Source of the DNA: Streptomyces dysideae
Lineage (GTDB): Bacteria; Actinomycetota; Actinomycetes; Streptomycetales; Streptomycetaceae
Direction: 5' to 3'
NCBI RefSeq assembly: GCF_001514305.1
Contig: NZ_KQ949075.1
Span: 109,091 to 173,090, forward strand
Length of the DNA stretch: 64,000 nucleotides
Positions 38,994 to 48,001 of this stretch are shown here, piece after piece. Below the pieces are notes generated by a model. It did no database searches. It was given only the letters and a program-made list of their open reading frames with translations, and was not told the origin of the DNA. Numbering within the stretch: the stretch's first letter is position 1; the number at the start of each line of letters is the position of its first letter. A program made the translations under genes and the position numbers.

Positions 38994-39494
38994 TCAGCCG
39001 GCCGGCTCGACCAGTGCGCGCGCGTAGTTGGCCATCGACCGTTGATAGCGGGGCAGATGGGGGGCCAGGGCGCCCAGGACGAGGGACAGACCCTCGCGGT
39101 CCCGGCCGAGGCTGGACAGGCAGAGGGCGAGACACGCCCGTACGGCGTCGTCCAACGCGTCGGAGGGCGCGTCCAGTTCGGGTGTCAGCAGCTTGACGCC
39201 CTCCTCGGCCTGCCCGATGTTCCGCAGCGAGCTGGACAACTGGATCTTGGCGCGGCGGCCCTGGTACCCGGTCAGCCCCAGAGCCAGCGCCTCCCGGTAC
39301 AGCGGCACCGCCCTGTCCGAGTGACCCGTCGAGTCCCAGGCGCAGGCCTGCTCGAAGGGGCCCAGCGGGCTGTCGTCGGGCAGTTCGGCGACGAGGGCGT
39401 CGATCACGGCCCGGAAGTCGGCCGCCTCCGCCTCGGCGTAGTCGTCGAAGGTCGCCCAGGCGGCGGTCACTCGGTCTTCCCAGTCTTGGTTCAC
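38994..39494 (-). CDS. Tetratricopeptide repeat protein
   Basis: 166 residues, GTG start 39494. Helical hairpins of TPR type: LGPFEQACAWDSTGHSDRAV, PLYREALALGLTGYQGRRAK, IQLSSSLRNIGQAEEGVKLL and CLALCLSSLGRDREGLSLVL. No enzymatic domain. Members of this conserved actinobacterial family are annotated only by the repeat and probably serve in protein contacts. Ends 49 bp before the start of the next gene on this strand, so the two may be co-transcribed. Confidence 0.85.
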   Translation of the reverse strand: MNQDWEDRVTAAWATFDDYAEAEAADFRAVIDALVAELPDDSPLGPFEQACAWDSTGHSDRAVPLYREALALGLTGYQGRRAKIQLSSSLRNIGQAEEGVKLLTPELDAPSDALDDAVRACLALCLSSLGRDREGLSLVLGALAPHLPRYQRSMANYARALVEPAG

Positions 39495-39620
39495 CGGCCC
39501 ACAATCGCACGGGCGTGCTCACTCGGGCACCGGATTTGAGCGCACCGCGCGTCACGGCCGTATCTGAGGTGAGGCCCCTCGCCCGGGGCCCACTGCGGCA
39601 TGCACGGACCGGAGGAACAG

Positions 39621-40037
39621 ATGAGGTTGACCCGACCGAGGCTCGCGCTGGCCGGCGCGGCGGCGGTACTGGCGCTGGCGGGCTGCGGATCCGGCGGCGA
39701 CGAGGTGCCGGAGGCGGCCACCGGGAGCCTGGAGCACCTGGCCGCCGAGGCGAAGTGCGAGCCGAACATGCAGACCGACACCGACACCATCCGCCAGGCC
39801 ATCTGCAAGAAGGGCAAGGAGAAGTACATCCTCGCCACCTTCGCCACCGACCGCGGCCAGCGCGAGTGGATCAACACCGCCAAGGACTACGGCGGTTACT
39901 ACCTCGTCGGCCGCAAGTGGGTCGCCGTCGGCCACGACGACGTCGTCACGGAGCTGCGCGGCACGCTCGGCGGCACCCTGGAGCAGGGGACGGACCACAG
40001 CGCGGACTCCGAGCACGGCTCCGAGCACAGCGGCTGA
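39621..40037 (+). CDS. Small lipoprotein
   Basis: 138 residues from ATG 39621, preceded by GGAGGAACAG. The signal ends in lipobox LALAGC (Cys22). The mature domain holds two further Cys (AEAKCEPNMQTD and RQAICKKGKEKYILATFATD) that could pair, and AKDYGGYYLVGRKWVAVGHD, then a His/Ser-rich tail. Conserved among streptomycetes by my recollection; function unknown. Confidence 0.82.
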   Translation: MRLTRPRLALAGAAAVLALAGCGSGGDEVPEAATGSLEHLAAEAKCEPNMQTDTDTIRQAICKKGKEKYILATFATDRGQREWINTAKDYGGYYLVGRKWVAVGHDDVVTELRGTLGGTLEQGTDHSADSEHGSEHSG

Positions 40038-40058
40038 CCGTACGGACGGACACAGCAG

Positions 40059-40092
40059 AAGGCCGGTGACGGGGAATCCCGCCACCGGCCTT
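40059..40092. terminator. Bidirectional hairpin terminator between convergent genes
   Basis: AAGGCCGGTG(A)CGGG and CCCG(C)CACCGGCCTT form a 14-bp stem with GAAT loop, placed between the lipoprotein stop (40037) and the DUF1996 stop (40111). Symmetry suits both directions. Confidence 0.85.
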
Positions 40093-40110
40093 CCTCACTG
40101 GGTCACCGGG

Positions 40111-41607
40111 TCACTGGCATTCCTGCCCGGTGTTGATGCACTGGACCACCTGGTTCATCAGGTTGTCATCCATGACGTTGATGAAGTCGTTGTGGTCGGT
40201 GATCGGCTTGTGCAGCTGCTCCGGGAAGCCGTCCACCGCGAACGGGTTCTGGATCTGTCCGTTCTCGATGACCGGGGCCGGGGCGTCGTACACCAGTCGG
40301 ATCTGCAGCTGGGGGATCGCCTGGAAACCGTTCGCGCAGGTTCCGTCCGCCTGGACGAAGTCCACGTGGTCACGGTGGTTGGCGCTGTCGATGTTCTGAC
40401 CGTCCCAGCAGCTCTGGAAGTTGGCCGTGCGGACCACCTGGCTGCCCTCGGGGCAGATCGGGTACTTGTCCGTCAGCTGCCTGTCCTCGAAGCCGGTGCA
40501 GCTCATGGAGGCGTTGGCGTTCGCGTCGCCGTTGGTGAACGCGTTGGCCGCGCCGGTGATGATGCGCAGGAACCGCGGCATCGCGACGACCTCGCTCGCC
40601 TTGTTGCCGACGAACTTGATCTCGGCCTGCTGGGCCTTCAGGACCTTGCCGACGTTGCCCTCGAGGCCACCGCCGAGCTCGTTGGCGTCGAACTCCTGGG
40701 TGCCGTCCTGAATACGGAGCACCGGCCAGTAGTAGGTGGACTTGTCACCCTGGTTCTGGCACGAGGTGTCCGCGTTCGCGAGGTCCTCGTCGCTGGAGAA
40801 GGCGTCGTTGTCCTGGTTGCCGACGTAGTCGTGCAGGTGGTGCGCGCCGTTGTCGACACCCGGGGCGACGATGAGGTTGTCGGTGTTGAACTTGTTGTTC
40901 TCGTTCACACCGCAGGACGTGGTGAAGGAACCCGTCGAACCACCGTCCCCGTTCGCCTTGAGACCGTTCCCGTTCGCCGGGGGCGTGTTGGGCTGGACGG
41001 TGGTGATGTCGACGAAGTCGGCGGCAACCGGGCCGGCAGCACCGTTGCCGTTGTCCCCGACCTGGCCCTGGTCCTGGCCGTTGTCCTGGCCCTGGTCCTG
41101 ACCGTCGCCGTTCTGGCCGTCGCCGTTGTTGACCTCGTCGACCCCCATGCCCTTGCACTCGGCGAGCTGCTCCAGCCCGTTGGGGGCCTGGCCGCCCACG
41201 CGCCGGATGTTGATGCCGATGCGGTCGATGGCCGCGGTCCGCTTGGACTTCAGCGGGCCGAGGATCGCGTTCTGCACGAATCCCGAGTCACCCGCCTGGG
41301 CCTGACGCGTCGACGCGAGCCGGGTGTAGGCCTCGGTGACCTGCTTGTCGAGGTTCGCCAGCTCCTGGTCGACACCGGCGCGCGCCTTCTCCGGCACGTC
41401 GCGCAGCTCTTGACCGACGTCAGGACACTGGATCGTGGCGATCTGCGCACCGGCGGCCTTGATCTGGTTCTGCCCCGAGCCCGACTCATGGGCCGAGGCG
41501 TAGAAGTTGGCCCAGACAAGCCCGCCCCCACCGAGCGCTAGGGCCGCCGATGCGGCAATGGCCTTGGTGGCCAGCGGCGTACGGCGTTTTCTTGTTGTGC
41601 GTCCCAT
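40111..41607 (-). CDS. Secreted DUF1996 domain protein
   Basis: 498 residues from ATG 41607 (GAGGAG upstream). The basic N-terminus and hydrophobic segment ([20 protein letters not shown]) are a signal or anchor. A coiled helical region ([20 protein letters not shown], ~75-95) is followed by a low-complexity Asn/Gly/Asp/Gln linker ([20 protein letters not shown], ~155-185). The DUF1996 domain occupies ~215-495 ([44 protein letters not shown]) with many Cys. DUF1996 occurs in fungi and actinomycetes; enzymatic role unproven. Very high C content in the linker codons makes it repetitive. Confidence 0.88.
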   Translation of the reverse strand: MGRTTRKRRTPLATKAIAASAALALGGGGLVWANFYASAHESGSGQNQIKAAGAQIATIQCPDVGQELRDVPEKARAGVDQELANLDKQVTEAYTRLASTRQAQAGDSGFVQNAILGPLKSKRTAAIDRIGINIRRVGGQAPNGLEQLAECKGMGVDEVNNGDGQNGDGQDQGQDNGQDQGQVGDNGNGAAGPVAADFVDITTVQPNTPPANGNGLKANGDGGSTGSFTTSCGVNENNKFNTDNLIVAPGVDNGAHHLHDYVGNQDNDAFSSDEDLANADTSCQNQGDKSTYYWPVLRIQDGTQEFDANELGGGLEGNVGKVLKAQQAEIKFVGNKASEVVAMPRFLRIITGAANAFTNGDANANASMSCTGFEDRQLTDKYPICPEGSQVVRTANFQSCWDGQNIDSANHRDHVDFVQADGTCANGFQAIPQLQIRLVYDAPAPVIENGQIQNPFAVDGFPEQLHKPITDHNDFINVMDDNLMNQVVQCINTGQECQ

Positions 41608-41808
41608 GGAACTCCTCTGACTTCCTTGCGGGGCATCGAGGCGCCCGACAGGAGTGAAGCGGCTCCCATCCATACGGGCGTGGTCCCACGAGTGTTCAGC
41701 CGTCTCAGAAATTGATGAGAGGTTCGGAAGACATTCCACCCTCAACTGCCCAATAAACACCCCGAGTTGTTGATCCCTTACGGCAGGTGGGCGAGCGGCG
41801 GTCCGCTT

Positions 41809-42462
41809 TCAGCGGCCGTGGTCGAGATACGCGAGAACCGCCAGGACGCGGCGGTTGTCGTCGTCCGACACCTCCAGGCCCAGTTTGGCGAAGATGTTGG
41901 CGGTGTGCTTGGCGATCGCCCGTTCCGTGACGACGAGCTTGCCGGCGATGGCCGCGTTCGACCGCCCCTGCGCCATCTGCTCCAGCACCTCCAGCTCGCG
42001 GGGCGTCAGCCGCCCCAGTGGCTGGTCGTCCGCCGCGCGCCGGCTGAGCAGCTGCTGGATCACCTGCGGGTCCATGGCGGTGCCGCCCGCCGCGACCCGT
42101 CGTACGGCGTCCACGAACTGCGCCGCGTCGAACACCCGGTCCTTCAGCAGATAGCCGACCCCGCCGGTGCCGTCGGCGAGCAGCTCACGGGCGTACAGCT
42201 GCTCGACGTGCTGCGAGAGCACGAGCACCGGCAGCCCCGGCCGGTCGCGGCGGGCCTGCAGTGCGCACTGCAGGCCCTCGTCGGTGTGCGTCGGCGGCAG
42301 GCGTACGTCGACCACGGCGACGTCCGGCTCCAGCTCGGCCAGCGCGCGGGCCAGCTCGGGCCCGGTCTCCACGGCCGCCGCGATCTCGAAGTCATGGGCC
42401 TCGAGGAGCCGGACGAGTCCGTCGCGCAGCAGGAACAGGTCTTCGGCTAGGACAACGCGCAA
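41809..42462 (-). CDS. NarL/LuxR-type response regulator
   Basis: 217 residues. The receiver domain has the acidic pair near ED 7-8, phosphoacceptor Asp52 (VAVVDVRLPP), Ser/Thr-region VLVLSQH and Lys in YLLKDRV. The C-terminal LuxR HTH is LTPRELEVLEQMAQGRSNAA, IAGKLVVTERAIAKHTANIF. Its start overlaps the end of the histidine kinase gene by 16 nt, so the two form a coupled two-component system. Signal and targets unknown. Confidence 0.95.
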   Translation of the reverse strand: MRVVLAEDLFLLRDGLVRLLEAHDFEIAAAVETGPELARALAELEPDVAVVDVRLPPTHTDEGLQCALQARRDRPGLPVLVLSQHVEQLYARELLADGTGGVGYLLKDRVFDAAQFVDAVRRVAAGGTAMDPQVIQQLLSRRAADDQPLGRLTPRELEVLEQMAQGRSNAAIAGKLVVTERAIAKHTANIFAKLGLEVSDDDNRRVLAVLAYLDHGR

Positions 42463-43724
42463 GGGATCTCCATGGTGACCATGGTGGGACCGCCCGCGGG
42501 ACTGCTGACGGCCAGGACGCCGTCGAATGTACCCAGTCGCCGCTCGACTCCGGCCAGCCCCGAACCGGCACCGATCCGGGCGCCGCCCTTGCCGTTGTCG
42601 GTGATCGAGACACGGAGCATGGTGTCGGCGTGATGCAGGTCGACCCAGATCCGCTCGGCGTCGGCATGCTTCACCGCGTTGGTGAGGACCTCGCTGACCG
42701 CGAAGTACGCCGCCGACTCCACGGGCGCCTCCGCCCGGCCGGGCAGCTCCACGTTCACCTCGGTGGCGATCGGCAGCCGCAGCGCCAACGCCCGTACGGC
42801 GTCGCCCAGCCCGCGCTCGGCGAGCACCGGCGGGTGGATGCCGCGCACCAGGTCGCGCAGCTCGGCGAGCGCGTCGGCGGAGGACTTGCGGGCCTGGGCG
42901 AGCAACTGCTTGGCTTGCTCCGGATTCTTGTCGAGGAGCATCTCGATGGTGCCGAGGTCCATGCCCATGGCGACGAGCCGGGCCTGCGCGCCGTCGTGCA
43001 GGTCCCGCTCGATGCGGCGCAGTTCGGCGGCGGAGGTGTCGACGGCGTCGCGGCGCGTCTCGGTCAGCACCCGGACCCGCTCGGACAGTTCACCCTGGTT
43101 GGCGGCCAGCACGGCCCGGGTGAGCCGGAAGTGGGCGTGCAGCAGGCGCGTGGTGAAGAAGTGGGCGAACACGAGGAGCACGGCGCCCAGGACACCGGCG
43201 ACGACCGCGGTGACCTGCCCGGTGATCGGCACGAAGAGATACCAGTACGTGCCGCCCGTCGCGTCCGTGAACACCCGCCACAGCCCGGCCGCCAGCGCGA
43301 ACCCCTCCAGCGGATACAGCACCAGCACGGCCGGCAGCAGAGCGGTGACGAACCCCGCCGTCATGTCGACCGGCAGCCACCGCAGATCCCGCCAGGTCGC
43401 CGGATCACCCAGCATCCCGAAGGTGCGCGTCCAGGGATTGGCGCCCTCCGGTATCGGCCGGTACGCCGACGGGATCCGCACCCCGCACCACTGCGCCGCG
43501 AGAAGTCGCCGCCAGTCGGCGAACGCCCGCACCCCCGTGAGCACCCAGGGTGTCGTCACGATCCCGACCCCGATCGGGATGAGCGCGACGGACACCAGGG
43601 TGAGCGTGAAACAGAGCACCGCCCCCGGCAGTGCCACCAGAGCCAGCCCGAGCCCCCGTGCCGCCGCCGACACCATGCCCCGCGCCCTGCTGTCGCCGCC
43701 GCTCTTCTTCGTCTCTGTGGTCAT
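42447..43724 (-). CDS. Sensor histidine kinase (HisKA_3 type)
   Basis: 425 residues from ATG 43724. Membrane-sensor half: GLGLALVALPGAVLCFTLTL, SVALIPIGVGIVTTPWVL, FVTALLPAVLVLYPLEGFAL and VTAVVAGVLGAVLLVFAHFF. A dimerisation/phosphotransfer helix follows with His243 in RRIERDLHDGAQARLVAMG, then the ATPase with N box VSEVLTNAVKHADAERIWV, ITDNGKGGA and GSGLAGVERRLGTFDG. The large membrane part (a DUF-type sensor domain) suggests sensing of an envelope signal. Kinase partner of the overlapping response regulator. Confidence 0.94.
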   Translation of the reverse strand: MTTETKKSGGDSRARGMVSAAARGLGLALVALPGAVLCFTLTLVSVALIPIGVGIVTTPWVLTGVRAFADWRRLLAAQWCGVRIPSAYRPIPEGANPWTRTFGMLGDPATWRDLRWLPVDMTAGFVTALLPAVLVLYPLEGFALAAGLWRVFTDATGGTYWYLFVPITGQVTAVVAGVLGAVLLVFAHFFTTRLLHAHFRLTRAVLAANQGELSERVRVLTETRRDAVDTSAAELRRIERDLHDGAQARLVAMGMDLGTIEMLLDKNPEQAKQLLAQARKSSADALAELRDLVRGIHPPVLAERGLGDAVRALALRLPIATEVNVELPGRAEAPVESAAYFAVSEVLTNAVKHADAERIWVDLHHADTMLRVSITDNGKGGARIGAGSGLAGVERRLGTFDGVLAVSSPAGGPTMVTMEIPCALS

Positions 43725-43776
43725 GCCGTCAGTCTCGCGGAGGCGGGGGACGGGGTCACTGGGCTTCGCCCCCCGG

Positions 43777-44805
43777 TCAGGGGGTGGTGCCAGATACACC
43801 GTCCGCTTCCTCGGCGGCCGCGAGGACCTTCGCCTCCAGCTCCGGGCCGATGCCCTTCTCCGGCCGGTCCGGGCGGTGGGGCGCCGTGCCGCCGATGTCC
43901 TGGAGCCAGCGCCAGGTGTCGGCGACGGTCTCCGCGACGGGCCGGCAACGCAGCCCCGCGGCAAGGGCCTTGGACACGTCCGCGCCGTGCAGGGCGTCGT
44001 GCAGCTCGCTGCCCGGCGGCACCCACACCGGCAACTGGACCCACGGCTCGATGCCCGCGTCGAGGACGACGTCCGGGTCGGTCCAGCGCAGCTCGGCCGG
44101 ACCGCCGGTCGCGGCCACACACGCCTCCAGCAGCGAACCCATGGTGGCGTGCCCGCGTGGCCCGATCAGGTTGTACGGTCCGCTCAACTCCCGCTCCACC
44201 GCCCCGAGGACCCACTCCGCGAGGTCGCGCACATCGACGTACTGCAGCGGCAGATCACGCGGCCCCGGCGCCAGCACCGCCCCGCCGCGGGCGATCCGGG
44301 CCAGCCACCACGGCAGCCGGCCCACATCCTCGTAGGGCCCGAGGATCAGCCCGGCCCGCACCAGCACCGAACGGTCCGCGCCGAAGGCCTCGACGGCGGC
44401 CAGCTCGCCGCCCCGCTTGTCCTCGGCGTACTCGGTCTGCTCCGCGTCCGCCGCGGCGCCCTCGACCAGCGGCGCCTCCTCGGTGTACCCGGCGGCCGGG
44501 GGCCACGCGTACACCGAGCAGCTCGACACGTACACATACCGCCCGGCGCGGCCCCGCAGCAGCCGCGCCGTGTCCCGCACCGCCCGGGGTGCCGCCGACC
44601 AGGTGTCGACGACGGCGTCCCACTCGCCCTCGGCGAGCGCGGCCAACCCCTCGGGCGCCGTGCGGTCGCCGAGCAACGACCGGGCCCCGGCGGGCGGTTC
44701 ATGCTGCCCCCGGTGGAAGACGGTCACGTCCCAGCCGCGCCCGAGCGCCGCCTCGACGACGGCCCGCCCCGCGAAGTGCGTACCACCCAGCATCAGAAGT
44801 CTCAT
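43777..44805 (-). CDS. NAD-dependent epimerase/dehydratase (SDR family)
   Basis: 342 residues from ATG 44805. Extended SDR fold: the NAD-binding start MRLLMLGGTHFAGRAVVEAA has the GGTxFxGR variant of the Gly motif, YVYVSSCSVYAWPPAAGYTE holds the Ser region, and VRAGLILGPYEDVGRLPWWL and LQYVDVRDLAEWVLGAVERE are typical. The usual YxxxK appears as YAEDK (~res 138). Similar proteins act as nucleotide-sugar or steroid reductases; substrate unknown. Confidence 0.88.
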   Translation of the reverse strand: MRLLMLGGTHFAGRAVVEAALGRGWDVTVFHRGQHEPPAGARSLLGDRTAPEGLAALAEGEWDAVVDTWSAAPRAVRDTARLLRGRAGRYVYVSSCSVYAWPPAAGYTEEAPLVEGAAADAEQTEYAEDKRGGELAAVEAFGADRSVLVRAGLILGPYEDVGRLPWWLARIARGGAVLAPGPRDLPLQYVDVRDLAEWVLGAVERELSGPYNLIGPRGHATMGSLLEACVAATGGPAELRWTDPDVVLDAGIEPWVQLPVWVPPGSELHDALHGADVSKALAAGLRCRPVAETVADTWRWLQDIGGTAPHRPDRPEKGIGPELEAKVLAAAEEADGVSGTTP

Positions 44806-44877
44806 GCCAGTGACTGTGTACGACGGATCCGTGGGACGGAACGGCAATCTGCCCTCAGCAGAAGCCCGGAGAAGCCG

Positions 44878-45456
44878 TCACCGCCCGGCCGGCGGAGCGT
44901 ACTTGTACCCCACCCGCCGCACCGTCTGGATCACGTCCCGGCGCTCGGCGCCCAGCTTCCGCCGCAGCCGCGCGATGTGGACGTCGACGGTGCGGCCGTC
45001 GCCGACGTGGCCGTACCCCCACACCGTGCCGACCAGCTGGTCGCGGCTGTGCACCCGGTGGGGATGCGCCACGAGATGCGCGAGCAGCTCGAACTCCAGG
45101 TAGGTGAGGTCGAGTTCACGCCCGTCGACCTCGGCGGTGCGCTGCACGGTGTCGACGCGGACGAGCGGCGCGCCGCCCGAGTCCTCGGCCTGCGAGGGAA
45201 GGCCCGGGACGCCGACCGGCAGGAACGGCGGCTGCTGGTCGGCCGGGACGAGCACGAGGTAGCCGACCATCGGCGGCTGCCCCGGCAGGACGGGCAGGCT
45301 GTGCTGGGGTGCGGGCAGCCAGGTGGCACCCGGCGGCAGAAGGTCCGCGTCGTCCGGGGCGGCTACGCTGCCGTCCCGGACGACGGCACGCAGCCGGTGG
45401 CGCGAGCCGTCGGGGAAGAGGGCGTCGGCGGTGGACAGGGAACGAGTGGTCGCCAT
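44878..45456 (-). CDS. Winged-helix (OmpR/PhoB-type) regulator without receiver domain
   Basis: 192 residues. The first ~90 are Pro-rich and do not resemble a receiver (no phosphoacceptor Asp context). The last ~95 are a Trans_reg_C domain: DLTYLEFELLAHLVAHPHRV, HSRDQLVGTVWGYGHVGDGR and VDVHIARLRRKLGAERRDVI with RRVGYKYAPP. It should bind DNA but cannot be phosphorylated in the usual way. A 40-codon leader-like ORF lies 120 bp upstream on the same strand. Confidence 0.9.
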   Translation of the reverse strand: MATTRSLSTADALFPDGSRHRLRAVVRDGSVAAPDDADLLPPGATWLPAPQHSLPVLPGQPPMVGYLVLVPADQQPPFLPVGVPGLPSQAEDSGGAPLVRVDTVQRTAEVDGRELDLTYLEFELLAHLVAHPHRVHSRDQLVGTVWGYGHVGDGRTVDVHIARLRRKLGAERRDVIQTVRRVGYKYAPPAGR

Positions 45457-45576
45457 GAGAGGTCAGCTCTTTCGCGCGAGAGGTTCGTCGGGAGAGTCGA
45501 CGGCCGCCAGATCGTGGTCGGGCTCGTCGAGGGACGTACGTCGAGGCGCGCGGGCCGAGGGCCGGGGTGTACGGCT

Positions 45577-45699
45577 CTAGCGGGCCGGCGCGTTCGTCGC
45601 GCGGCAACACACCCGGTCGAAGTCGTGATGCTGACGGGAGGGCCAGAAGGGCTCGAGGTCATGGCGACCCGTCGCGGAGATCTTCTGGAAGCTGGCCAT
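45577..45699 (-). CDS. Leader-like 40-residue peptide
   Basis: ATG 45699, stop TAG at 45577. The peptide contains MASFQKISATGRHDLEPFWP and then SRQHHDFDRVCCRATNAPAR. The SRQH.DF.RVC core is close to the S.QH.DL.RV motif of the short putative leader peptides that precede sulfur and other genes in Streptomyces. Tandem Cys (CC) near the end would suit sensing of cysteine supply by ribosome pausing (inference). It precedes the winged-helix gene; no ribosome site stronger than GGGGGC is seen. Confidence 0.55.
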   Translation of the reverse strand: MASFQKISATGRHDLEPFWPSRQHHDFDRVCCRATNAPAR

Positions 45700-45771
45700 G
45701 CCCCCATTGAAGCAGAAGCGCCCCCCGGTCAGTCGCCCCTCCTCTCACACCTAGGACACCTGCCGTGCGCG

Positions 45772-46026
45772 TCAGCCCTCCAGCCGCCGGTGCCGGAGCA
45801 GCGGGGCGACGGTGATCGCCTGCGCGAACACATCAGGGATGTCCGGTATCCGATGCACCACCAGGAACCGGTCCCCCGCACCTCCGATCCGCTCCACCAG
45901 CTCCCGCAGCCTCCCCCACTCTCGACTTCGCTCGAGCGCGGGGACCCCCATCGCCGAAATCCTCGCGTGCGTCTGCCAGTTCTCCGTCTCGGCCTTGATC
46001 CCCAGGCCGTCCCCGCCGATCACCAT
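45772..46026 (-). CDS. Small protein of unknown function carrying the palindromic element
   Basis: 84 residues from ATG 46026. The N-terminal part MVIGGDGLGIKAETENWQTH and the C-terminal part LRELVERIGGAGDRFLVVHR flank a segment MGVPALERSREWGR that is the translation of element copy 3, so the original gene is about 14 residues shorter. Ends PLLRHRRLEG. Lies 124 bp downstream of glnII on the same strand but beyond a terminator. No family recognised. Confidence 0.6.
   Translation of the reverse strand: MVIGGDGLGIKAETENWQTHARISAMGVPALERSREWGRLRELVERIGGAGDRFLVVHRIPDIPDVFAQAITVAPLLRHRRLEG
45911..45951 (+). repeat. Palindromic element, copy 3 (inside a small gene)
   Basis: CTCCCCCACTCTCGACTTCG then CTCGAGCGCGGGGACCCCCA and T. 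Identical to copy 4 except C for G in the second arm. On the gene strand it reads MGVPALERSREWGR. Confidence 0.9.
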
Positions 46027-46099
46027 GCCCCCACGATGACACGCCCCACTGACAACGCGATCATCCGGCCGGTCCCCGTCCCCATGGCACGGCACACAG

Positions 46100-46132
46100 A
46101 AGGGGCGCCCGCCATCTCGGCGGGCGCCCCTT
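46100..46132 (-). terminator. Hairpin terminator after glnII
   Basis: AAGGGGCGCCCGCC pairs with GGCGGGCGCCCCTT around a short loop, 18 bp past the glnII stop. Confidence 0.85.
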
Positions 46133-46150
46133 CCGGGAAGAAGCGGGGGA

Positions 46151-47179
46151 TCAGACCTGGCCGGCCTTCTCCAGCGCGGAGCAGCACGTGTCGACGATCA
46201 GGCGGGTCACCATGTACGGGTCGACGTTGGCGTTGGGACGGCGGTCCTCGATGTAGCCCTTGCCGTCCTTCTCGACCTGCCACGGGATACGGACCGAGGC
46301 ACCGCGGTTCGAGACGCCGTAGGAGTACTCGTTCCACGGGGCGGTCTCGTGCAGACCGGTCAGACGGTCGTCGATGCCGGCGCCGTAGTTCTTGACGTGG
46401 TCGAGCGGCTTGGAGCCCTCACCGAGCGACTCGCACGCGGTGATGATCGCGTCGTAGCCCTCGCGCATCGCCTTGGTGGAGAAGTTGGTGTGCGCACCGG
46501 CGCCGTTCCAGTCGCCCTTCACCGGCTTCGGGTCCAGCGTCGCGGCGACGCCGAAGTCCTCGGCGGTGCGGTAGAGCAGCCAGCGGGCGATCCACAGGTG
46601 GTCGGAGACCTCCAGCGGGGAGACCGGGCCGACCTGGAACTCCCACTGGCCGGGCATGACCTCGGCGTTGATGCCGGAGATCGCGAGACCTGCCTTCAGG
46701 CAGTTCTCCAGGTGGGCCTCGACGACGTCACGGCCGAAGATCTCGTCGGCGCCGACACCGCAGTAGTAGCCGCCCTGCGGGGCGGGGAAGCCGCCCTTGG
46801 GGAAGCCGAGGGGGTAGCCGTCCTTGAAGAACGTGTACTCCTGCTCGATGCCGAAGATCGGCTCCTGAGCCGCGAACTTCTCGGCGACCTCGACCAGCGC
46901 GGCACGGGTGTTGGACTCGTGCGGCGTCATGTCGATGTTGAGGACCTCGCACATGACGAGGATGTCGTCGCCGCCGCGGATCGGGTCGGGGCAGGAGAAG
47001 ACCGGCTTGAGGACACGGTCCGAGGAGTGCCCCTCGGCCTGGTTCGTGGAAGAGCCGTCGAAGCCCCAGATCGGCAGCTCGGCACCCTTGGCACCGTCCG
47101 CCATTATCTTCGTCTTGGAACGGAGCTTGGCCGTCGGCTCGGTGCCGTCGATCCAGATGTACTCAGCCTTGAAGGTCAC
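46151..47179 (-). CDS. glnII: Glutamine synthetase II (eukaryote-type)
   Basis: 342 residues; the GTG start 47179 gives VTFKAEYIWIDGTEPTAKLR. Makes glutamine from glutamate, ammonia and ATP. GSII motifs: LPIWGFDGSSTNQAEG (~res 36), FGIEQEYTFF (~108), GINAEVMPGQWEFQVGP (~168), NGAGAHTNFSTKAMR (~222) and SNRGASVRIPWQ (~291). GSII is not adenylylated; it is regulated by expression. A 38-nt GlnR-like box lies 103 bp upstream of the start. Confidence 0.97.
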   Translation of the reverse strand: MTFKAEYIWIDGTEPTAKLRSKTKIMADGAKGAELPIWGFDGSSTNQAEGHSSDRVLKPVFSCPDPIRGGDDILVMCEVLNIDMTPHESNTRAALVEVAEKFAAQEPIFGIEQEYTFFKDGYPLGFPKGGFPAPQGGYYCGVGADEIFGRDVVEAHLENCLKAGLAISGINAEVMPGQWEFQVGPVSPLEVSDHLWIARWLLYRTAEDFGVAATLDPKPVKGDWNGAGAHTNFSTKAMREGYDAIITACESLGEGSKPLDHVKNYGAGIDDRLTGLHETAPWNEYSYGVSNRGASVRIPWQVEKDGKGYIEDRRPNANVDPYMVTRLIVDTCCSALEKAGQV

Positions 47180-47281
47180 GGGCCACATCCTTCGGGGTGG
47201 GTCTCTAGGCGCACTTGCGGGTGCTGCGGCGCTGCGGCACTGGGGCGCCGCTCTTGTTGCCCGCGAGCCTGTCAACAGGCG

Positions 47282-47319
47282 ATTTCCCGATCATTGCTCG
47301 AATGTGAACCCCGTGTTAC
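47282..47319 (-). promoter_or_regulatory. GlnR-like box upstream of glnII
   Basis: On the glnII strand: GTAAC-n6-TTCAC-n6-GCAAT-n6-GAAAT, with the exact 5-6-5-6-5-6-5 layout of actinobacterial GlnR boxes (gTnAC-n6-GaAAC repeated). The first and last elements fit well, the inner two less so. The position is suitable for activation under nitrogen limitation. Confidence 0.65.
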
Positions 47320-47478
47320 CTGGTCGTTCTGTGGTGCGACTCACGTTGTGAGGGCGGGCGCGGCCGGGGGGAGGGGTACAGAAACTCGACAGAGACCCGT
47401 TCACGACGGTACTGCGACCGTGGATCGAGGCGGGTGCGGCGGCTCGTATGCGATGCGGTTGACGAGAGGTTCCAGGGG

Positions 47479-47928
47479 TCAGTCACCCTGGGCGGCCGCC
47501 TCCCGCACCCCGCCCAGAAACCCCCGGATCGAGGCCAGCTCCCGCTCGTCGTACCCCCGGAGCAGCTCCACGGCCCGCCCGATCAGCGGTCCGAAGTGGG
47601 CCCACCCGAGCTCGACCGCCTCCTCGCTCACCTCGATCACGACCTTGCGCCGGTCCCGCTCCCCGCGCACCCGTCGTACGTGCCCGGCCCGCTCCAGCCG
47701 GTCGACCAGCGCCGTGGTCCCCGCCGAGTTGATCCCGAGCGCGGCCCCGAGCCGCCCTGCCGTCATCTCCTCGCCCGCGCGGGAGGCGTCCATGAGGGCG
47801 ATCAGGGCACGGACGTCGGTGGGGTGCATGCCGTTCCGGTTCGCGAACCGGGCGGTGTGCAGGCCGAGTTCGACCGTCACCGCGCGCAGCAGATGGACGA
47901 TCTCCATTTCGGGCCCCGGCTTGTGCAT
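47479..47928 (-). CDS. MarR family transcriptional regulator
   Basis: 149 residues from ATG 47928. Winged helix: MHPTDVRALIALMDASRAGE, EMTAGRLGAALGINSAGTTA, LVDRLERAGHVRRVRGERDR (wing). Divergent from an alpha/beta hydrolase gene with a palindromic operator in the 73-bp gap, the classic MarR layout. It probably represses both genes until a small aromatic or hydrolase-related ligand binds (inference). Confidence 0.93.
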   Translation of the reverse strand: MHKPGPEMEIVHLLRAVTVELGLHTARFANRNGMHPTDVRALIALMDASRAGEEMTAGRLGAALGINSAGTTALVDRLERAGHVRRVRGERDRRKVVIEVSEEAVELGWAHFGPLIGRAVELLRGYDERELASIRGFLGGVREAAAQGD

Positions 47929-47942
47929 GCTCCGCCTCCGAC

Positions 47943-47980
47943 TATCATCTCGCCCAACAAGTATCTCGCCGAGCGAGATA
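47943..47980. promoter_or_regulatory. MarR operator between regulator and hydrolase
   Basis: TATCTCGCCGAGCGAGATA (47962-47980) is a perfect palindrome with CGA centre; a further half TATCATCTCGCCC starts at 47943. Two such sites in the short divergent gap fit binding of MarR dimers. Confidence 0.8.
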
Positions 47981-48001
47981 ATAGGGGAGGGGCTGAGGCT
48001 C

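Noticed and set aside
41036..41130. Apparent tandem repeat of short CTGG/GTCC units, suspected as minisatellite or CRISPR
   Set aside because: It encodes the Asn/Gly/Asp/Gln linker of the DUF1996 protein in frame; no spacer-repeat structure.
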